DNA of 38,265 nt from Bacteroidales bacterium H5 (GTDB lineage Bacteria; Bacteroidota; Bacteroidia; Bacteroidales; Muribaculaceae). Positions within the stretch are counted from its first letter, which is position 1. Every line of letters begins with the position of its first letter. The notes under the pieces were generated by a model. It was not told where the DNA came from. It was given only the letters and a program-made list of their open reading frames with translations, and ran no database searches. Position numbers and translations under genes: made by a program. The stretch spans positions 1 through 38,265 of the forward strand of contig DAAQ01000009.1 in NCBI GenBank assembly GCA_001701225.1, read 5' to 3'. Positions 17,016-24,154 of the stretch are shown here, one piece after another.

Positions 17016-17156
17016 ATGAGTAAAGAGAAATCTTCAACGAACATCTGGCTCATCATCGGCGTCGTGGTGCTGATAGCGCTGCTGCTTATCTGGCTCACAG
17101 TAGCCGACTTTTTCGGTGACACGGATGTCGCCGCGATGGTGTCGCCCCTCGTCTGA
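17016..17156 (+). CDS. 46-residue single-pass membrane protein, unknown function
   Basis: The ATG at 17016 opens a 46-codon frame. A hydrophilic Lys/Ser/Thr start (MSKEKSSTN) is followed by one strong transmembrane segment (IWLIIGVVVLIALLLIWLTV, about residues 10-29) and an acidic tail (ADFFGDTDVAA). This N-in arrangement is typical of bacterial small membrane proteins. It is divergent from the HEAT-like gene and is followed by the terminator hairpin at 17179-17212. No exact TAnnTTTG box was found in the 70 bp upstream. I do not recognise a family. Confidence 0.6.
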   Translation: MSKEKSSTNIWLIIGVVVLIALLLIWLTVADFFGDTDVAAMVSPLV

Positions 17157-17166
17157 GAGACGCGGG

Positions 17167-17212
17167 AAAAAATCACGAGTGTGGGACCGGCCTACTGTGG
17201 CCGGTCCCACAC
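17167..17212 (-). terminator. intrinsic terminator of the peptide transporter gene
   Basis: A perfect 14-bp stem (17179-17192 with 17199-17212) with loop TACTGT. Read on the minus strand it is followed after six bases by a run of six T (A at 17167-17172 on plus). It lies 25 bp past the POT gene stop. It may also slow transcription arriving from the 46-residue ORF, but there is no T run on that side. Confidence 0.8.
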
Positions 17213-17237
17213 CTGTATCATAAGATTAGGCGCAGCG

Positions 17238-19043
17238 TCAGATGGCGTCATCCTCGACATTCTCGAGGGCATCGGCCTTGGCCGCGGGCGCGGGAGTGTC
17301 TGAGGTAGCGGCCTCGAGCTTCTTCATCACAGAGAAGATGAAGATGGCCGAGAGGGCGCAGAGCACGATGAGGATGCCCCAGATGGCGGCAACAGAGATC
17401 TTGCCCCATAGCATCATGGGTATCGACACAAGGTAGTTGCCGACGGCGGTAGCGGCGAACCATCCGCCCATCATGGAGCCCTTGAGCTTGGGAGGTGCGA
17501 CCTTGCTGACAAACGAGATACCCATGGGCGAGAGCAGAAGCTCGGCAAATGTCAGGAGCAGGTAGGTCGAGATGAGCCAGTTGGGCGACACGGCGCCATT
17601 GGTGCCTACCAGCCCGAGCGAGGCGAACACCATCACACAGTAAGCCGCTCCGGCCAATATCATGCCATAACCGATCTTGCGGGGTGCCGAGGGCTCCTTG
17701 CCCTTGCGTGCCAGCCATGCGAAGAATGCCATGGAGAATGGTGTGAGGGCAACCACATAGAACGGGTTGAACTGCTGATAGACGGCGGGGTCGATTCCGG
17801 TCACTACCTCGGGAGTATTTGTGTAGATATGTACGAGAACCCCTGCAAGAGCTATGAGCACGACACCCGAGATGAGTTTGGCCTTGAACGTGGTGCTCTG
17901 TATGAGGCTGAACAGGGCATAGACACCTCCGGCGATGCAGACAAGGGCCCAGATGTTGAATCCGATGCGCGTCCACCCTGTGGCGTCAGGAGCCGTACAG
18001 CTCTTTGCGAACTCCGAGAGAGCCTGGCCGTTCTGATGGAATACCATCCAGAAGAAAATCACGACAGAGAACACCAGCATCAAGGCTACGATGCGCTGTT
18101 TGGTCTGCTCGGGAGTCAGCTCGGGACCATAGTTGACGGCAGGCTTGCCGTCGGCGGCGACCTTCTTCTTATCCACTATGATGTGGGCATAGGTCTTGCG
18201 GCCGAGGCTGTAGATGAGAAAGCTGACGATGAGCGACACACAGGCCAGGGCGAAGGCGTATGAGCAACCTGTCGAGAAGGCCGTGATATAGCTCTCGGCA
18301 AACTCGCCAAGCGATGTGAAAGTCACCTGACACTGTGAGGCGAAATCGGTGAGGTATGCAGAGAGGAATGCAGCGACATCACCACCCTGCGACATACCGT
18401 TCTGGATGGCGAACTCCGTCATAGCCTTGAGCTTGTCGGGGTCTGTGGGCATCACCGTAAAATTCTGTGTGTCAAGACACCAGTTGCACACCGTGGCGGC
18501 CATGGGATTGTTGGTGGCATATCCAGCGCTACGCAGGCCTAAGTTCTTCAGCGCGATGGCAGCCATAGGCGCGAACATCGAGCCGAGGTTGATGGCCATG
18601 TAGAAGAGAGAGAAGGCCGAGTCGCGCTTGGCGGCATACTTGGGCTCGTTATAGAGGTCACCAACCATCACCTGCAGGTTGCCCTTGAAGAGACCTGTTC
18701 CAGATGCGATAAGCAGAAGCGCAAGGAAGAGGAGCAGCATCGAGCCCACAGAGCGCACAGGAGTCGGAGCCGAAAGCAGGGCATAGCCCACAAACATCAC
18801 GGCGATACCCGAGACAACGCACTTTGAGAAACTCCACTTGTCGGCAATCCAGCCACCGACGAGGGGCATGAAATAGACAAGAGCAAGGAAAATCGAGAAA
18901 ATCTGACCTGTCCACGTAGAGTCAAGTCCGAACTTGGCCTGCAGATAGAACAGGAAGATTGCAAGCATGGTGTAATAGCCGAATCGTTCGCCCGTATTGG
19001 CAAGCGACAGCACATACAGCCCCAACGGTTGGTTCTTAAACAT
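17238..19043 (-). CDS. POT/PTR family proton-coupled peptide transporter
   Basis: 601 residues with about 12-14 hydrophobic segments. It is predicted to take up di- and tripeptides with protons across the inner membrane. The family start is clear: a GERFGYYTM motif at TM1 and FMPLVGGWIADKW at TM2-3. The usual ExxER motif lacks its first Glu (Asn here), a variant I associate with Bacteroidota members. A long insertion of about 80 residues (APMAAIALKNLG... to ...FTSLGEFAESY) with Cys residues lies in the middle, also common in this subgroup. The C-terminus is a short acidic, Ala-rich tail. It stands alone, with its own promoter box and terminator. Confidence 0.9.
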   Translation of the reverse strand: MFKNQPLGLYVLSLANTGERFGYYTMLAIFLFYLQAKFGLDSTWTGQIFSIFLALVYFMPLVGGWIADKWSFSKCVVSGIAVMFVGYALLSAPTPVRSVGSMLLLFLALLLIASGTGLFKGNLQVMVGDLYNEPKYAAKRDSAFSLFYMAINLGSMFAPMAAIALKNLGLRSAGYATNNPMAATVCNWCLDTQNFTVMPTDPDKLKAMTEFAIQNGMSQGGDVAAFLSAYLTDFASQCQVTFTSLGEFAESYITAFSTGCSYAFALACVSLIVSFLIYSLGRKTYAHIIVDKKKVAADGKPAVNYGPELTPEQTKQRIVALMLVFSVVIFFWMVFHQNGQALSEFAKSCTAPDATGWTRIGFNIWALVCIAGGVYALFSLIQSTTFKAKLISGVVLIALAGVLVHIYTNTPEVVTGIDPAVYQQFNPFYVVALTPFSMAFFAWLARKGKEPSAPRKIGYGMILAGAAYCVMVFASLGLVGTNGAVSPNWLISTYLLLTFAELLLSPMGISFVSKVAPPKLKGSMMGGWFAATAVGNYLVSIPMMLWGKISVAAIWGILIVLCALSAIFIFSVMKKLEAATSDTPAPAAKADALENVEDDAI

Positions 19044-19083
19044 GTTGATGAAGCGAAATGTGAATTAAAGTGAAGCGAAAGTG

Positions 19084-19091
19084 CAAATTTA
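19084..19091 (-). promoter_or_regulatory. -7 promoter element of the peptide transporter
   Basis: On the minus strand TAAATTTG followed by C lies 40 bp before the POT start codon, fitting the Bacteroidota -7 consensus. A convincing -33 TTG is not visible at the right distance. Confidence 0.5.
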
Positions 19092-19170
19092 CAGCAAATT
19101 TCCGAGATTCCGGCCATTATAAGCCAAAATGTTCAAAAACCCCGCCATTTCCCGTACATCCGGCCATTTT

Positions 19171-20385
19171 CTATATCTCGGACATGAGAAATTCCCTTAT
19201 GGAGAGTGTCTTTATGCCTTCGTATGTATTTCCGCCAAAGCCATGCTCGGTCACGACATATTTCGGATAGTTGTTGCCGATGGCGAGGAGGTTGCCATAC
19301 TCGCGGCGTGCTGTCTCCTCACTGTCTATGCGCAGGGCTACCTGTATATATAGATATTCGTTGTCGCGTATGGCCACGAAATCGACCTCCTGCCTGTCGA
19401 TGCTCCCTATCTTTACGTCATAACCGAGGAAAAGCAGGTGATTGTACACAAGATTCTCCATAATCTTCCCGCGGTCGGCATCGCGGAATCCCGTGAGGAC
19501 ATTGCGAAGCCCGAGGTTCCCAAAATAGTATTTCTCGCCAATCTCGAATATCTTCTTTCCAACGAGGTCATACCGCAGGGCCACATGAATCAGGAATGAC
19601 GATGCGAGATAGGCCGTATATGTCTGCAATTGGCTCACACTTATGGCTATGCGCTGCGATTTGAGATAGTCGCTGATTTTCTTTGCCGAGAAGATGGTTC
19701 CGATGTTCTCGGCAATGAACTGCGCAAGGCGTTCGAGTGTCGAGGTGTTCCTGATCTGATAACGTGCCACCACATCGCGATAGACGATTGTCGAATAGAC
19801 GCTTTTAAGATATTCTCCGGCTACGGCGTCAGTCAGCTCGAGATTGCGCAGATAAGGCAACCCGCCATACCGCGCATATTTCTCCAGGGCTTCCCTACCC
19901 TCCTCAAGGCCATGGAATGTCAGGAACTCACCATAGCTCAGGCTGTATACCTTAATCTCGATATATCTTCCCGTGAGTTTGGTGGCCAGTTCGCCCGACA
20001 GCATGTGAGAGTTGCTTCCGGTGATATAGATGTCACAGTTGTCACGGATAAAGAATGAGGTTATGACACTCTCGAACTCCTTTACCTCCTGTATCTCGTC
20101 TATGAAGATATAGCTCATCCCTTCCTCCGTGACCTTAGCATCAAGATACTCATACAGTTTCTCCGGGTCTGTCAGCGGACGGTATTTGAAATCCTCGAAA
20201 TTTATGAATATTATGTTGGCCTCGGGGTTGTCGCGAAGAATCTCTTCCATTACATTATACAGCAGATAGCTCTTGCCAACACGCCGCTGCCCGGTCAATA
20301 CTTTGATTATATTCTTGTTGACAAACGGGCGTAGCCTTGCAAGATATGCCTCGCGCCTGATTATGTTCTTGGGTATCCGCACCAT
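19171..20385 (-). CDS. AAA ATPase with DUF4143-type C-terminal domain
   Basis: 404 residues. The N-terminal AAA_14 domain has Walker A GQRRVGKS (residues 32-39), Walker B YIFIDEIQ (92-99) and the sensor-like ITGSNSHML stretch. The C-terminal half matches DUF4143: a helical region, then a nuclease-like patch ending in QEVDFVAIRDNEYLYIQVA, similar to the D/E...Q-V-A core of restriction-endonuclease-fold domains. Such ATPases are widespread in Bacteroidales; their function is not settled, and links to stress or toxin modules have been suggested from context. Its -7 box is at 20415-20422 and its leader is covered by one of three palindromic boxes, so it is probably tightly controlled. It is divergent from mazEF. 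Confidence 0.88.
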   Translation of the reverse strand: MVRIPKNIIRREAYLARLRPFVNKNIIKVLTGQRRVGKSYLLYNVMEEILRDNPEANIIFINFEDFKYRPLTDPEKLYEYLDAKVTEEGMSYIFIDEIQEVKEFESVITSFFIRDNCDIYITGSNSHMLSGELATKLTGRYIEIKVYSLSYGEFLTFHGLEEGREALEKYARYGGLPYLRNLELTDAVAGEYLKSVYSTIVYRDVVARYQIRNTSTLERLAQFIAENIGTIFSAKKISDYLKSQRIAISVSQLQTYTAYLASSFLIHVALRYDLVGKKIFEIGEKYYFGNLGLRNVLTGFRDADRGKIMENLVYNHLLFLGYDVKIGSIDRQEVDFVAIRDNEYLYIQVALRIDSEETARREYGNLLAIGNNYPKYVVTEHGFGGNTYEGIKTLSIREFLMSEI

Positions 20386-20490
20386 AAAGTTTACTGTATG
20401 TAGTAAGTTTCCCGCAAATATAGTAAAAGTTTACTACATATAGCAAACTTCCGGCGATTTTTGCAAAAGTTTACTACATACAGTAAACCT
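20386..20490. promoter_or_regulatory. three palindromic operator-like boxes with exact 40-bp spacing
   Basis: Three related 25-bp boxes begin at 20386, 20426 and 20466. The core is GTTTACT, six bases, AGTAAAC: perfect in the third box, with one mismatch in the second (AGCAAAC) and the first. Box 1 read on the minus strand shares 18 identical bases (TTACTACATACAGTAAAC) with box 3 on the plus strand. Box 1 abuts the ATPase start codon and covers its whole short leader. Box 2 covers the -33 element of that gene. Box 3 lies upstream, toward mazEF. This layout suggests cooperative binding of a dimeric repressor; the binding protein is unknown. Confidence 0.7.
20415..20447 (-). promoter_or_regulatory. 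promoter of the AAA ATPase gene
   Basis: On the minus strand TTTG (plus 20444-20447), 21 bp, then TATATTTG (plus 20415-20422). The start would be near 20408, giving a leader of about 22 nt with no Shine-Dalgarno, usual for this phylum. Both elements interleave with the boxes at 20386-20490. Confidence 0.65.
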
Positions 20491-20511
20491 TTTTTGATTC
20501 GTCCGGGATTA

Positions 20512-20557
20512 ATTATTATAATAATATTGTAATATCCCGGAACTTTGTGTAATTTTG
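20512..20557 (+). promoter_or_regulatory. mazEF promoter with AT palindrome
   Basis: TTG at 20527-20529, 20 bp, then TAATTTTG at 20550-20557 form a good Bacteroidota promoter about 68 bp before the antitoxin start. A perfect 14-bp palindrome (ATTATTATAATAAT, 20512-20525) ends one base before the -33 element. It is a candidate autoregulatory operator for the antitoxin, though an AT-rich chance palindrome is possible. Confidence 0.6.
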
Positions 20558-20624
20558 CGGTGTTCGGATAAGAGAGGCATCTTTCTGAACTGCAGTTATT
20601 AACAATATATAAAACAGATTGGTC

Positions 20625-20882
20625 ATGTTAGCACGCATAACACAGGTGGGCACGTCGGTAGGGGTAATCATCCCCCGCTACATCGCCGCAGAAGCGGGAT
20701 TCAAGAAGGGCTCGCCTATAAATATCGAGTACCGGGAGAATGCCATAACCATAACCAAGGCCACATCGGCGCGTCACGGGTGGGCGGATGCGTTTGCCGC
20801 ATACGCCTCCGAGGGAGAGGACGAGCAACTTATCCCCGACCATATAGACATCGAGGCCATAGAACTGACCGAAAGGATATGA
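20625..20882 (+). CDS. AbrB/MazE-like antitoxin
   Basis: 85 residues from the ATG at 20625; a TTG two codons earlier is the only other start. The N-terminal half is a swapped-hairpin AbrB-type DNA-binding domain (MLARITQVGTSVGVIIPRYIA, then GSPINIEYRENAITITKA). The acidic C-terminal tail (ASEGEDEQLIPDHIDIEAIELTE) is the expected toxin-binding part. It would neutralise the downstream toxin and repress the operon. Its stop overlaps the toxin start by 4 bp (ATGA), typical of coupled antitoxin-toxin pairs. Confidence 0.88.
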   Translation: MLARITQVGTSVGVIIPRYIAAEAGFKKGSPINIEYRENAITITKATSARHGWADAFAAYASEGEDEQLIPDHIDIEAIELTERI

Positions 20883-21211
20883 AGAAATTCGAACTGGTAC
20901 TGGTCAATCTCGACCCTACCGTAGGCCATGAGGTGAAGAAGACAAGGCCGTGCCTGATAATATCGCCCGACGAGATGAACTTTGCCTTGAAGACAATCAT
21001 CATCGCTCCCCTCACATCTCACCCTCGGGCAATCCCTACGCGGGTCACTGTCAAGGCTACGGAACAGAGCGGTCTGACTGCCGAGAGCTATGTGATGCTC
21101 GACCAGATAAAGACCATCGACAAGACGAGGATAATCGCAATCTTCGGCGAGATTTCCGAGCCTGAGAGGCAGGCTGTAACCGATACGCTGCACGCCCTCT
21201 TCGCTCTTTAG
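20879..21211 (+). CDS. mazF: MazF/PemK-family mRNA interferase toxin
   Basis: 110 residues from the ATG at 20879, overlapping the antitoxin stop by 4 bp. Family features are the N-terminal ELVLVNLDPTVGHEVKKTRPCLIISPDEM (usual form: D-x-x-P-T-x-G-x-E-x-x-K-x-R-P), the T-V-I-I-A-P-L-T-like IIIAPLTSHPR and the C-terminal VMLDQIKTIDKTRI. These define the PemK/Kid/MazF fold, which cleaves RNA sequence-specifically to slow growth. The catalytic Arg and Ser/Thr positions appear intact, so the toxin is probably active. The cleavage site cannot be predicted. Confidence 0.93.
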   Translation: MKKFELVLVNLDPTVGHEVKKTRPCLIISPDEMNFALKTIIIAPLTSHPRAIPTRVTVKATEQSGLTAESYVMLDQIKTIDKTRIIAIFGEISEPERQAVTDTLHALFAL

Positions 21212-21224
21212 CCTAAAACGCAAT

Positions 21225-21263
21225 AAAAAGCAAGCGAACCGAAAATTTGATTTCCGATTCGCT
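21225..21263 (-). terminator. terminator of the initiator tRNA gene
   Basis: On the minus strand a 14-bp stem (plus 21250-21263 with 21233-21246, two G-T wobbles, 3-nt loop) is followed by TGC and five T. It begins just after the tRNA CCA end. It also sits 21 bp past the mazF stop and may act on both transcripts. Confidence 0.75.
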
Positions 21264-21268
21264 CTTGT

Positions 21269-21343
<75 letters not shown>

Positions 21344-21361
21344 ATGTTGTTTTCATTGGTG

Positions 21362-21397
21362 CAAAGTTAGGCATTATTTGGCTTATGGCCAAATAAT
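21362..21397 (-). promoter_or_regulatory. promoter of tRNA-fMet, overlapped by an inverted repeat
   Basis: On the minus strand TTTG (plus 21390-21393), 20 bp, then TAACTTTG (plus 21362-21369): a full-consensus promoter. A perfect 10-bp inverted repeat (21373-21382 with 21388-21397, loop TTATG) spans the spacer and the -33 element. It could be the remains of the rsmE terminator (no T run follows) or a regulator site. Confidence 0.75.
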
Positions 21398-21422
21398 CGC
21401 GAAAATATTTTGTTAAAAATAT

Positions 21423-22136
21423 TTAATCGCCTGATAATGAATCCACAATATGTGTCACCGAAAGAGCATAGAGGGCGGCTGTCTCGGTGCGCAGACGGTT
21501 GTCGCCGAGGGTGACGGGGACGAATCCGGCATCGAGAGCCATGCGTATCTCGTCAGGGTCGAAATCACCCTCAGGGCCGATGAGAATGAGGGTATCGCGC
21601 CCGGGACGGTATGCGCGGGCCATGTCGAGCCGGGGCACCGAGGGGTCACAATAGCCTACAAAACGCTGGGCATCTGGCATCAGCCCCATCACATCGCGCA
21701 TCGGCGTGAGGGGCCAGACCGTGGGGCACACAGCCTTGAGCGACTGCTTCATGGCCGAGACGGCAATCTTCTCGAGCCGTTCGGACTTGAGCTCGCGGCG
21801 CTCACTGCGGCGGCACAGCAGGGGAATGATGTCATTGACACCTATCTCGGTCATCTTCTCGACCATCCACTCCATGCGGTCCATGTGCTTGGTGGGAGCC
21901 ACGGCCACGGCGATGCGCTGCGACCATGGCAGAGGCTGTTCCACAGTCTCTATGACCTCGACGGCGGCATGCTTGGAGTGGGCGTCGACAAGGCGGCACC
22001 GATGTACGCCACCGCGTCCGTCGACCACCTGCAGCTCGTCCCCCTCGGTCATGCGCAGCACGCGCACGGCGTGGCGAGAGTCACTCTCGGGCAGCCGCAG
22101 GGTGTCGAGGATGTCGGGCGAATAGAACTGTATCAT
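21423..22136 (-). CDS. rsmE: 16S rRNA (uracil-1498-N3) methyltransferase
   Basis: 237 residues, the usual length. It methylates N3 of U1498 in the 30S decoding region using SAM. The SPOUT knot motifs are plain: LILIGPEGDFDPDEI, TLGDNRLRTETAALYAL, and the earlier VAPTKHMDRMEWMVEKMTEIGV and RSERRELKSERLEKIAVSAMKQS. The N-terminal PUA-like domain starts with the MIQFYSP and HAVRVLRMTEGDEL phrases. Its start overlaps the stop of the MFS gene by 4 bp (ATGA). It is the last gene of the six-gene leftward operon. Confidence 0.97.
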   Translation of the reverse strand: MIQFYSPDILDTLRLPESDSRHAVRVLRMTEGDELQVVDGRGGVHRCRLVDAHSKHAAVEVIETVEQPLPWSQRIAVAVAPTKHMDRMEWMVEKMTEIGVNDIIPLLCRRSERRELKSERLEKIAVSAMKQSLKAVCPTVWPLTPMRDVMGLMPDAQRFVGYCDPSVPRLDMARAYRPGRDTLILIGPEGDFDPDEIRMALDAGFVPVTLGDNRLRTETAALYALSVTHIVDSLSGD

Positions 22137-23470
22137 TTCTTAAGGTCTTCTGCCATCCCCTCGGGGTCTGAATCGGTCTCCTCGATATAGGCACGAGCCT
22201 CGGCGGCAGTGGGAGATTTGGTATCCTTGAATATGAAGAAGAAGAGCACGGCGACGACGAGGGCATAGCCTGCGAAGATATACCATGCAGTGGTCCATCC
22301 GGCATGCTGTGCCTCGGGGGTGGTCTGCGAGAACACAAGGCTGTTGACGATGGCCTGTGCGGCGAGGGTGCCGACGGTCGCGCCGATGCCGTTGGTCATT
22401 ATCATGAAGAGTCCCTGGGCCGACGAGCGCAGCGACGGTGAGGTCTGCTGGTCGACATAGAGGCCGCCTGAGACATTGAAGAAATCGAACGCGATGCCAT
22501 AGACTATGCACGATACCACGAGCAGCCACAGGCCGGAGCCTGTGTCACCGAGCCCGAAGAACCCGAAGCGGAACACCCACGCGAACATGGCCATGAGCAT
22601 CACTCCCTTGATGCCGAACCGCTTGAGGCAGAACGGGATAAGCAGTATGCACAGCGTCTCGCTGATCTGCGACAGCGATATGAGGGCGTTGGCGTTATGC
22701 GCACCCCATGTGTCGGCATACTCAGGGATGGCGCTGAACGAGGTGATGAAGATGTTGCCATACGAGTTGGTTATCTGCAGCGACACGCCTAACAACATAC
22801 TGAAGATGAAGAAGATGGCAAGTTTCTTGACCTTGAACAGCTTGAAAGCCGAGAGCCCGAGCGAGTCGGCAAGCGAGCCTGACGACGAGGCGTTGACGGG
22901 ACAGGCCGGGAGGGTCAATGCATAGCCCGCGAGACAGAAGCTGAGCACGGCGGAGGTTATGAGCTGATAGGCATTGGTCTGGAACTGCGTGAAATTGACG
23001 AACAGCATCGAGCAGATGAAACCCACGGTGCCGAACACACGGATGGGCGGAAAATGAGTGATGGTGTCAAGACCGTCGCGGGTCAGGGCATTGAAAGCCA
23101 CGGAGTTGCCGAGACCGATGGTGGGCATGAAGAAGGCCACAGAGAGGGTGTAGAGCGTGAATAGTGGCCCGAATTCGACCTGCGAGGCCGTGAGGGCATA
23201 TACTCCGGCCGATGCCATGAAAGCTCCGGCCAGCACATGGCAGAGGCTCAGCATCCTCTGCGCCTGTATCCAGCGGTCGGCGACAATGCCGACAATGGCG
23301 GGCATGATGAGCGACACTATGCCCTGGACAGCATAGAAAAGGCCGATCTTGGTGGCAAGCCCTGCGGAGCCGAGGAAATTGCCCAGCGAGATGAGATAGG
23401 CACCCCAGACGCCGAACTCAAGGAAATTCATTGCGGCGAGCCGCACCTGTATGGGTTTGATCTTTGACAT
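22133..23470 (-). CDS. MFS transporter, nucleoside permease (NupG-like) type
   Basis: 445 residues with about 12 transmembrane segments. The ATG at 23470 (MSKIKPIQVRLAAMNFLEFGVWGAYL) is chosen; a longer frame to 23590 runs inside the upstream gene. The start phrase and the MPAIVGIVADRWIQAQRML loop after TM2 are typical of the nucleoside:H+ symporter branch (NupG/XapB) of MFS in Bacteroidota. It probably imports nucleosides; specificity is inferred from family only. The C-terminal tail is charged (DPEGMAEDLKK). It overlaps rsmE by 4 bp and follows the DUF151 gene by 16 bp. Confidence 0.85.
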   Translation of the reverse strand: MSKIKPIQVRLAAMNFLEFGVWGAYLISLGNFLGSAGLATKIGLFYAVQGIVSLIMPAIVGIVADRWIQAQRMLSLCHVLAGAFMASAGVYALTASQVEFGPLFTLYTLSVAFFMPTIGLGNSVAFNALTRDGLDTITHFPPIRVFGTVGFICSMLFVNFTQFQTNAYQLITSAVLSFCLAGYALTLPACPVNASSSGSLADSLGLSAFKLFKVKKLAIFFIFSMLLGVSLQITNSYGNIFITSFSAIPEYADTWGAHNANALISLSQISETLCILLIPFCLKRFGIKGVMLMAMFAWVFRFGFFGLGDTGSGLWLLVVSCIVYGIAFDFFNVSGGLYVDQQTSPSLRSSAQGLFMIMTNGIGATVGTLAAQAIVNSLVFSQTTPEAQHAGWTTAWYIFAGYALVVAVLFFFIFKDTKSPTAAEARAYIEETDSDPEGMAEDLKK

Positions 23471-23486
23471 GGCGGGTTGTATGATT

Positions 23487-24152
23487 TCAGTAAGGTAAGT
23501 CGTCTTCAATCTCCGGGTCTTCGGGCTCTCCGGCCTCGCGCTTGCGCTTGAGTATGGCCGAGATGCGGGCGGCTTCCTCATAGTCCTCACGCTCTATGAG
23601 GTCGGCCAGCATACGTTCAAGCTCCCTTATGGCCAGGTTCTCCTCGCGGGGCACCGTGCGCGACTCGCGGACCTCTCCGGCGCGCGCCGCAACCCCGTCG
23701 TCGGGGATGTCAATCTCCTCCATCTCGAAGCCGGTCTCTGCCAGTACCTCGGGAGTGGTGTATATGGGGGCACCCGTGCGCATGGCCAGCGCCACGGCGT
23801 CTGATGTGCGCGAGTCTATGGTGATGGTGCGTCCGGCATCGGCAAGGATCAGCTCCGAATAGAACACCCCGTCCTCGAACCTGTATATCGTCACCTCGAC
23901 CAGCCGTATGCCGAATGCCTTCCACATGCCGGGGAAGAGGTCGTGGGTCAGCGGGCGCGGTGCCGTGACTCCCTCCATCTTCATGGCTATGGCCTGGGCC
24001 TCGGCGGCGCCTATCATCACCGGGATACGGTAGGGACCGTTGACCTGGGCCAGTATCAGGGCAAACACACCGGTCTGCACCTGCGAGTATGATATGCCGA
24101 GCACACGCAGCGCTATGCGGTTGCCGGAGTCTTGGGGATTGTCGTTTTCCAT
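23487..24152 (-). CDS. bifunctional nuclease-family protein (DUF151) with UVR motif
   Basis: 221 residues from the ATG at 24152; a GTG at 24158 overlapping the mnmA stop is the alternative. The first 140 residues match the DUF151/BFN domain (VPVMIG-like PYRIPVMIGAAEAQAIAMKMEG, RPLTHDLF, ITIDSRTSDAVALAMRTGAPIY). Members have been reported as nucleases, and structures show a trimeric fold; the cellular role in Bacteroidales is unclear. Near the C-terminus is a UVR motif (LERMLADLIEREDYEEAARISAIL), as found in UvrB/UvrC, ClpC and McsA, which mediates protein contacts. The end is very acidic. Confidence 0.9.
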   Translation of the reverse strand: MENDNPQDSGNRIALRVLGISYSQVQTGVFALILAQVNGPYRIPVMIGAAEAQAIAMKMEGVTAPRPLTHDLFPGMWKAFGIRLVEVTIYRFEDGVFYSELILADAGRTITIDSRTSDAVALAMRTGAPIYTTPEVLAETGFEMEEIDIPDDGVAARAGEVRESRTVPREENLAIRELERMLADLIEREDYEEAARISAILKRKREAGEPEDPEIEDDLPY

Positions 24153-24154
24153 TT

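Noticed and set aside
20386..20490. Three repeats as a mini CRISPR array
   Set aside because: The repeats are imperfect palindromes in mixed orientation with only 15-bp gaps, there are no cas genes, and they overlap a promoter; operators fit better.
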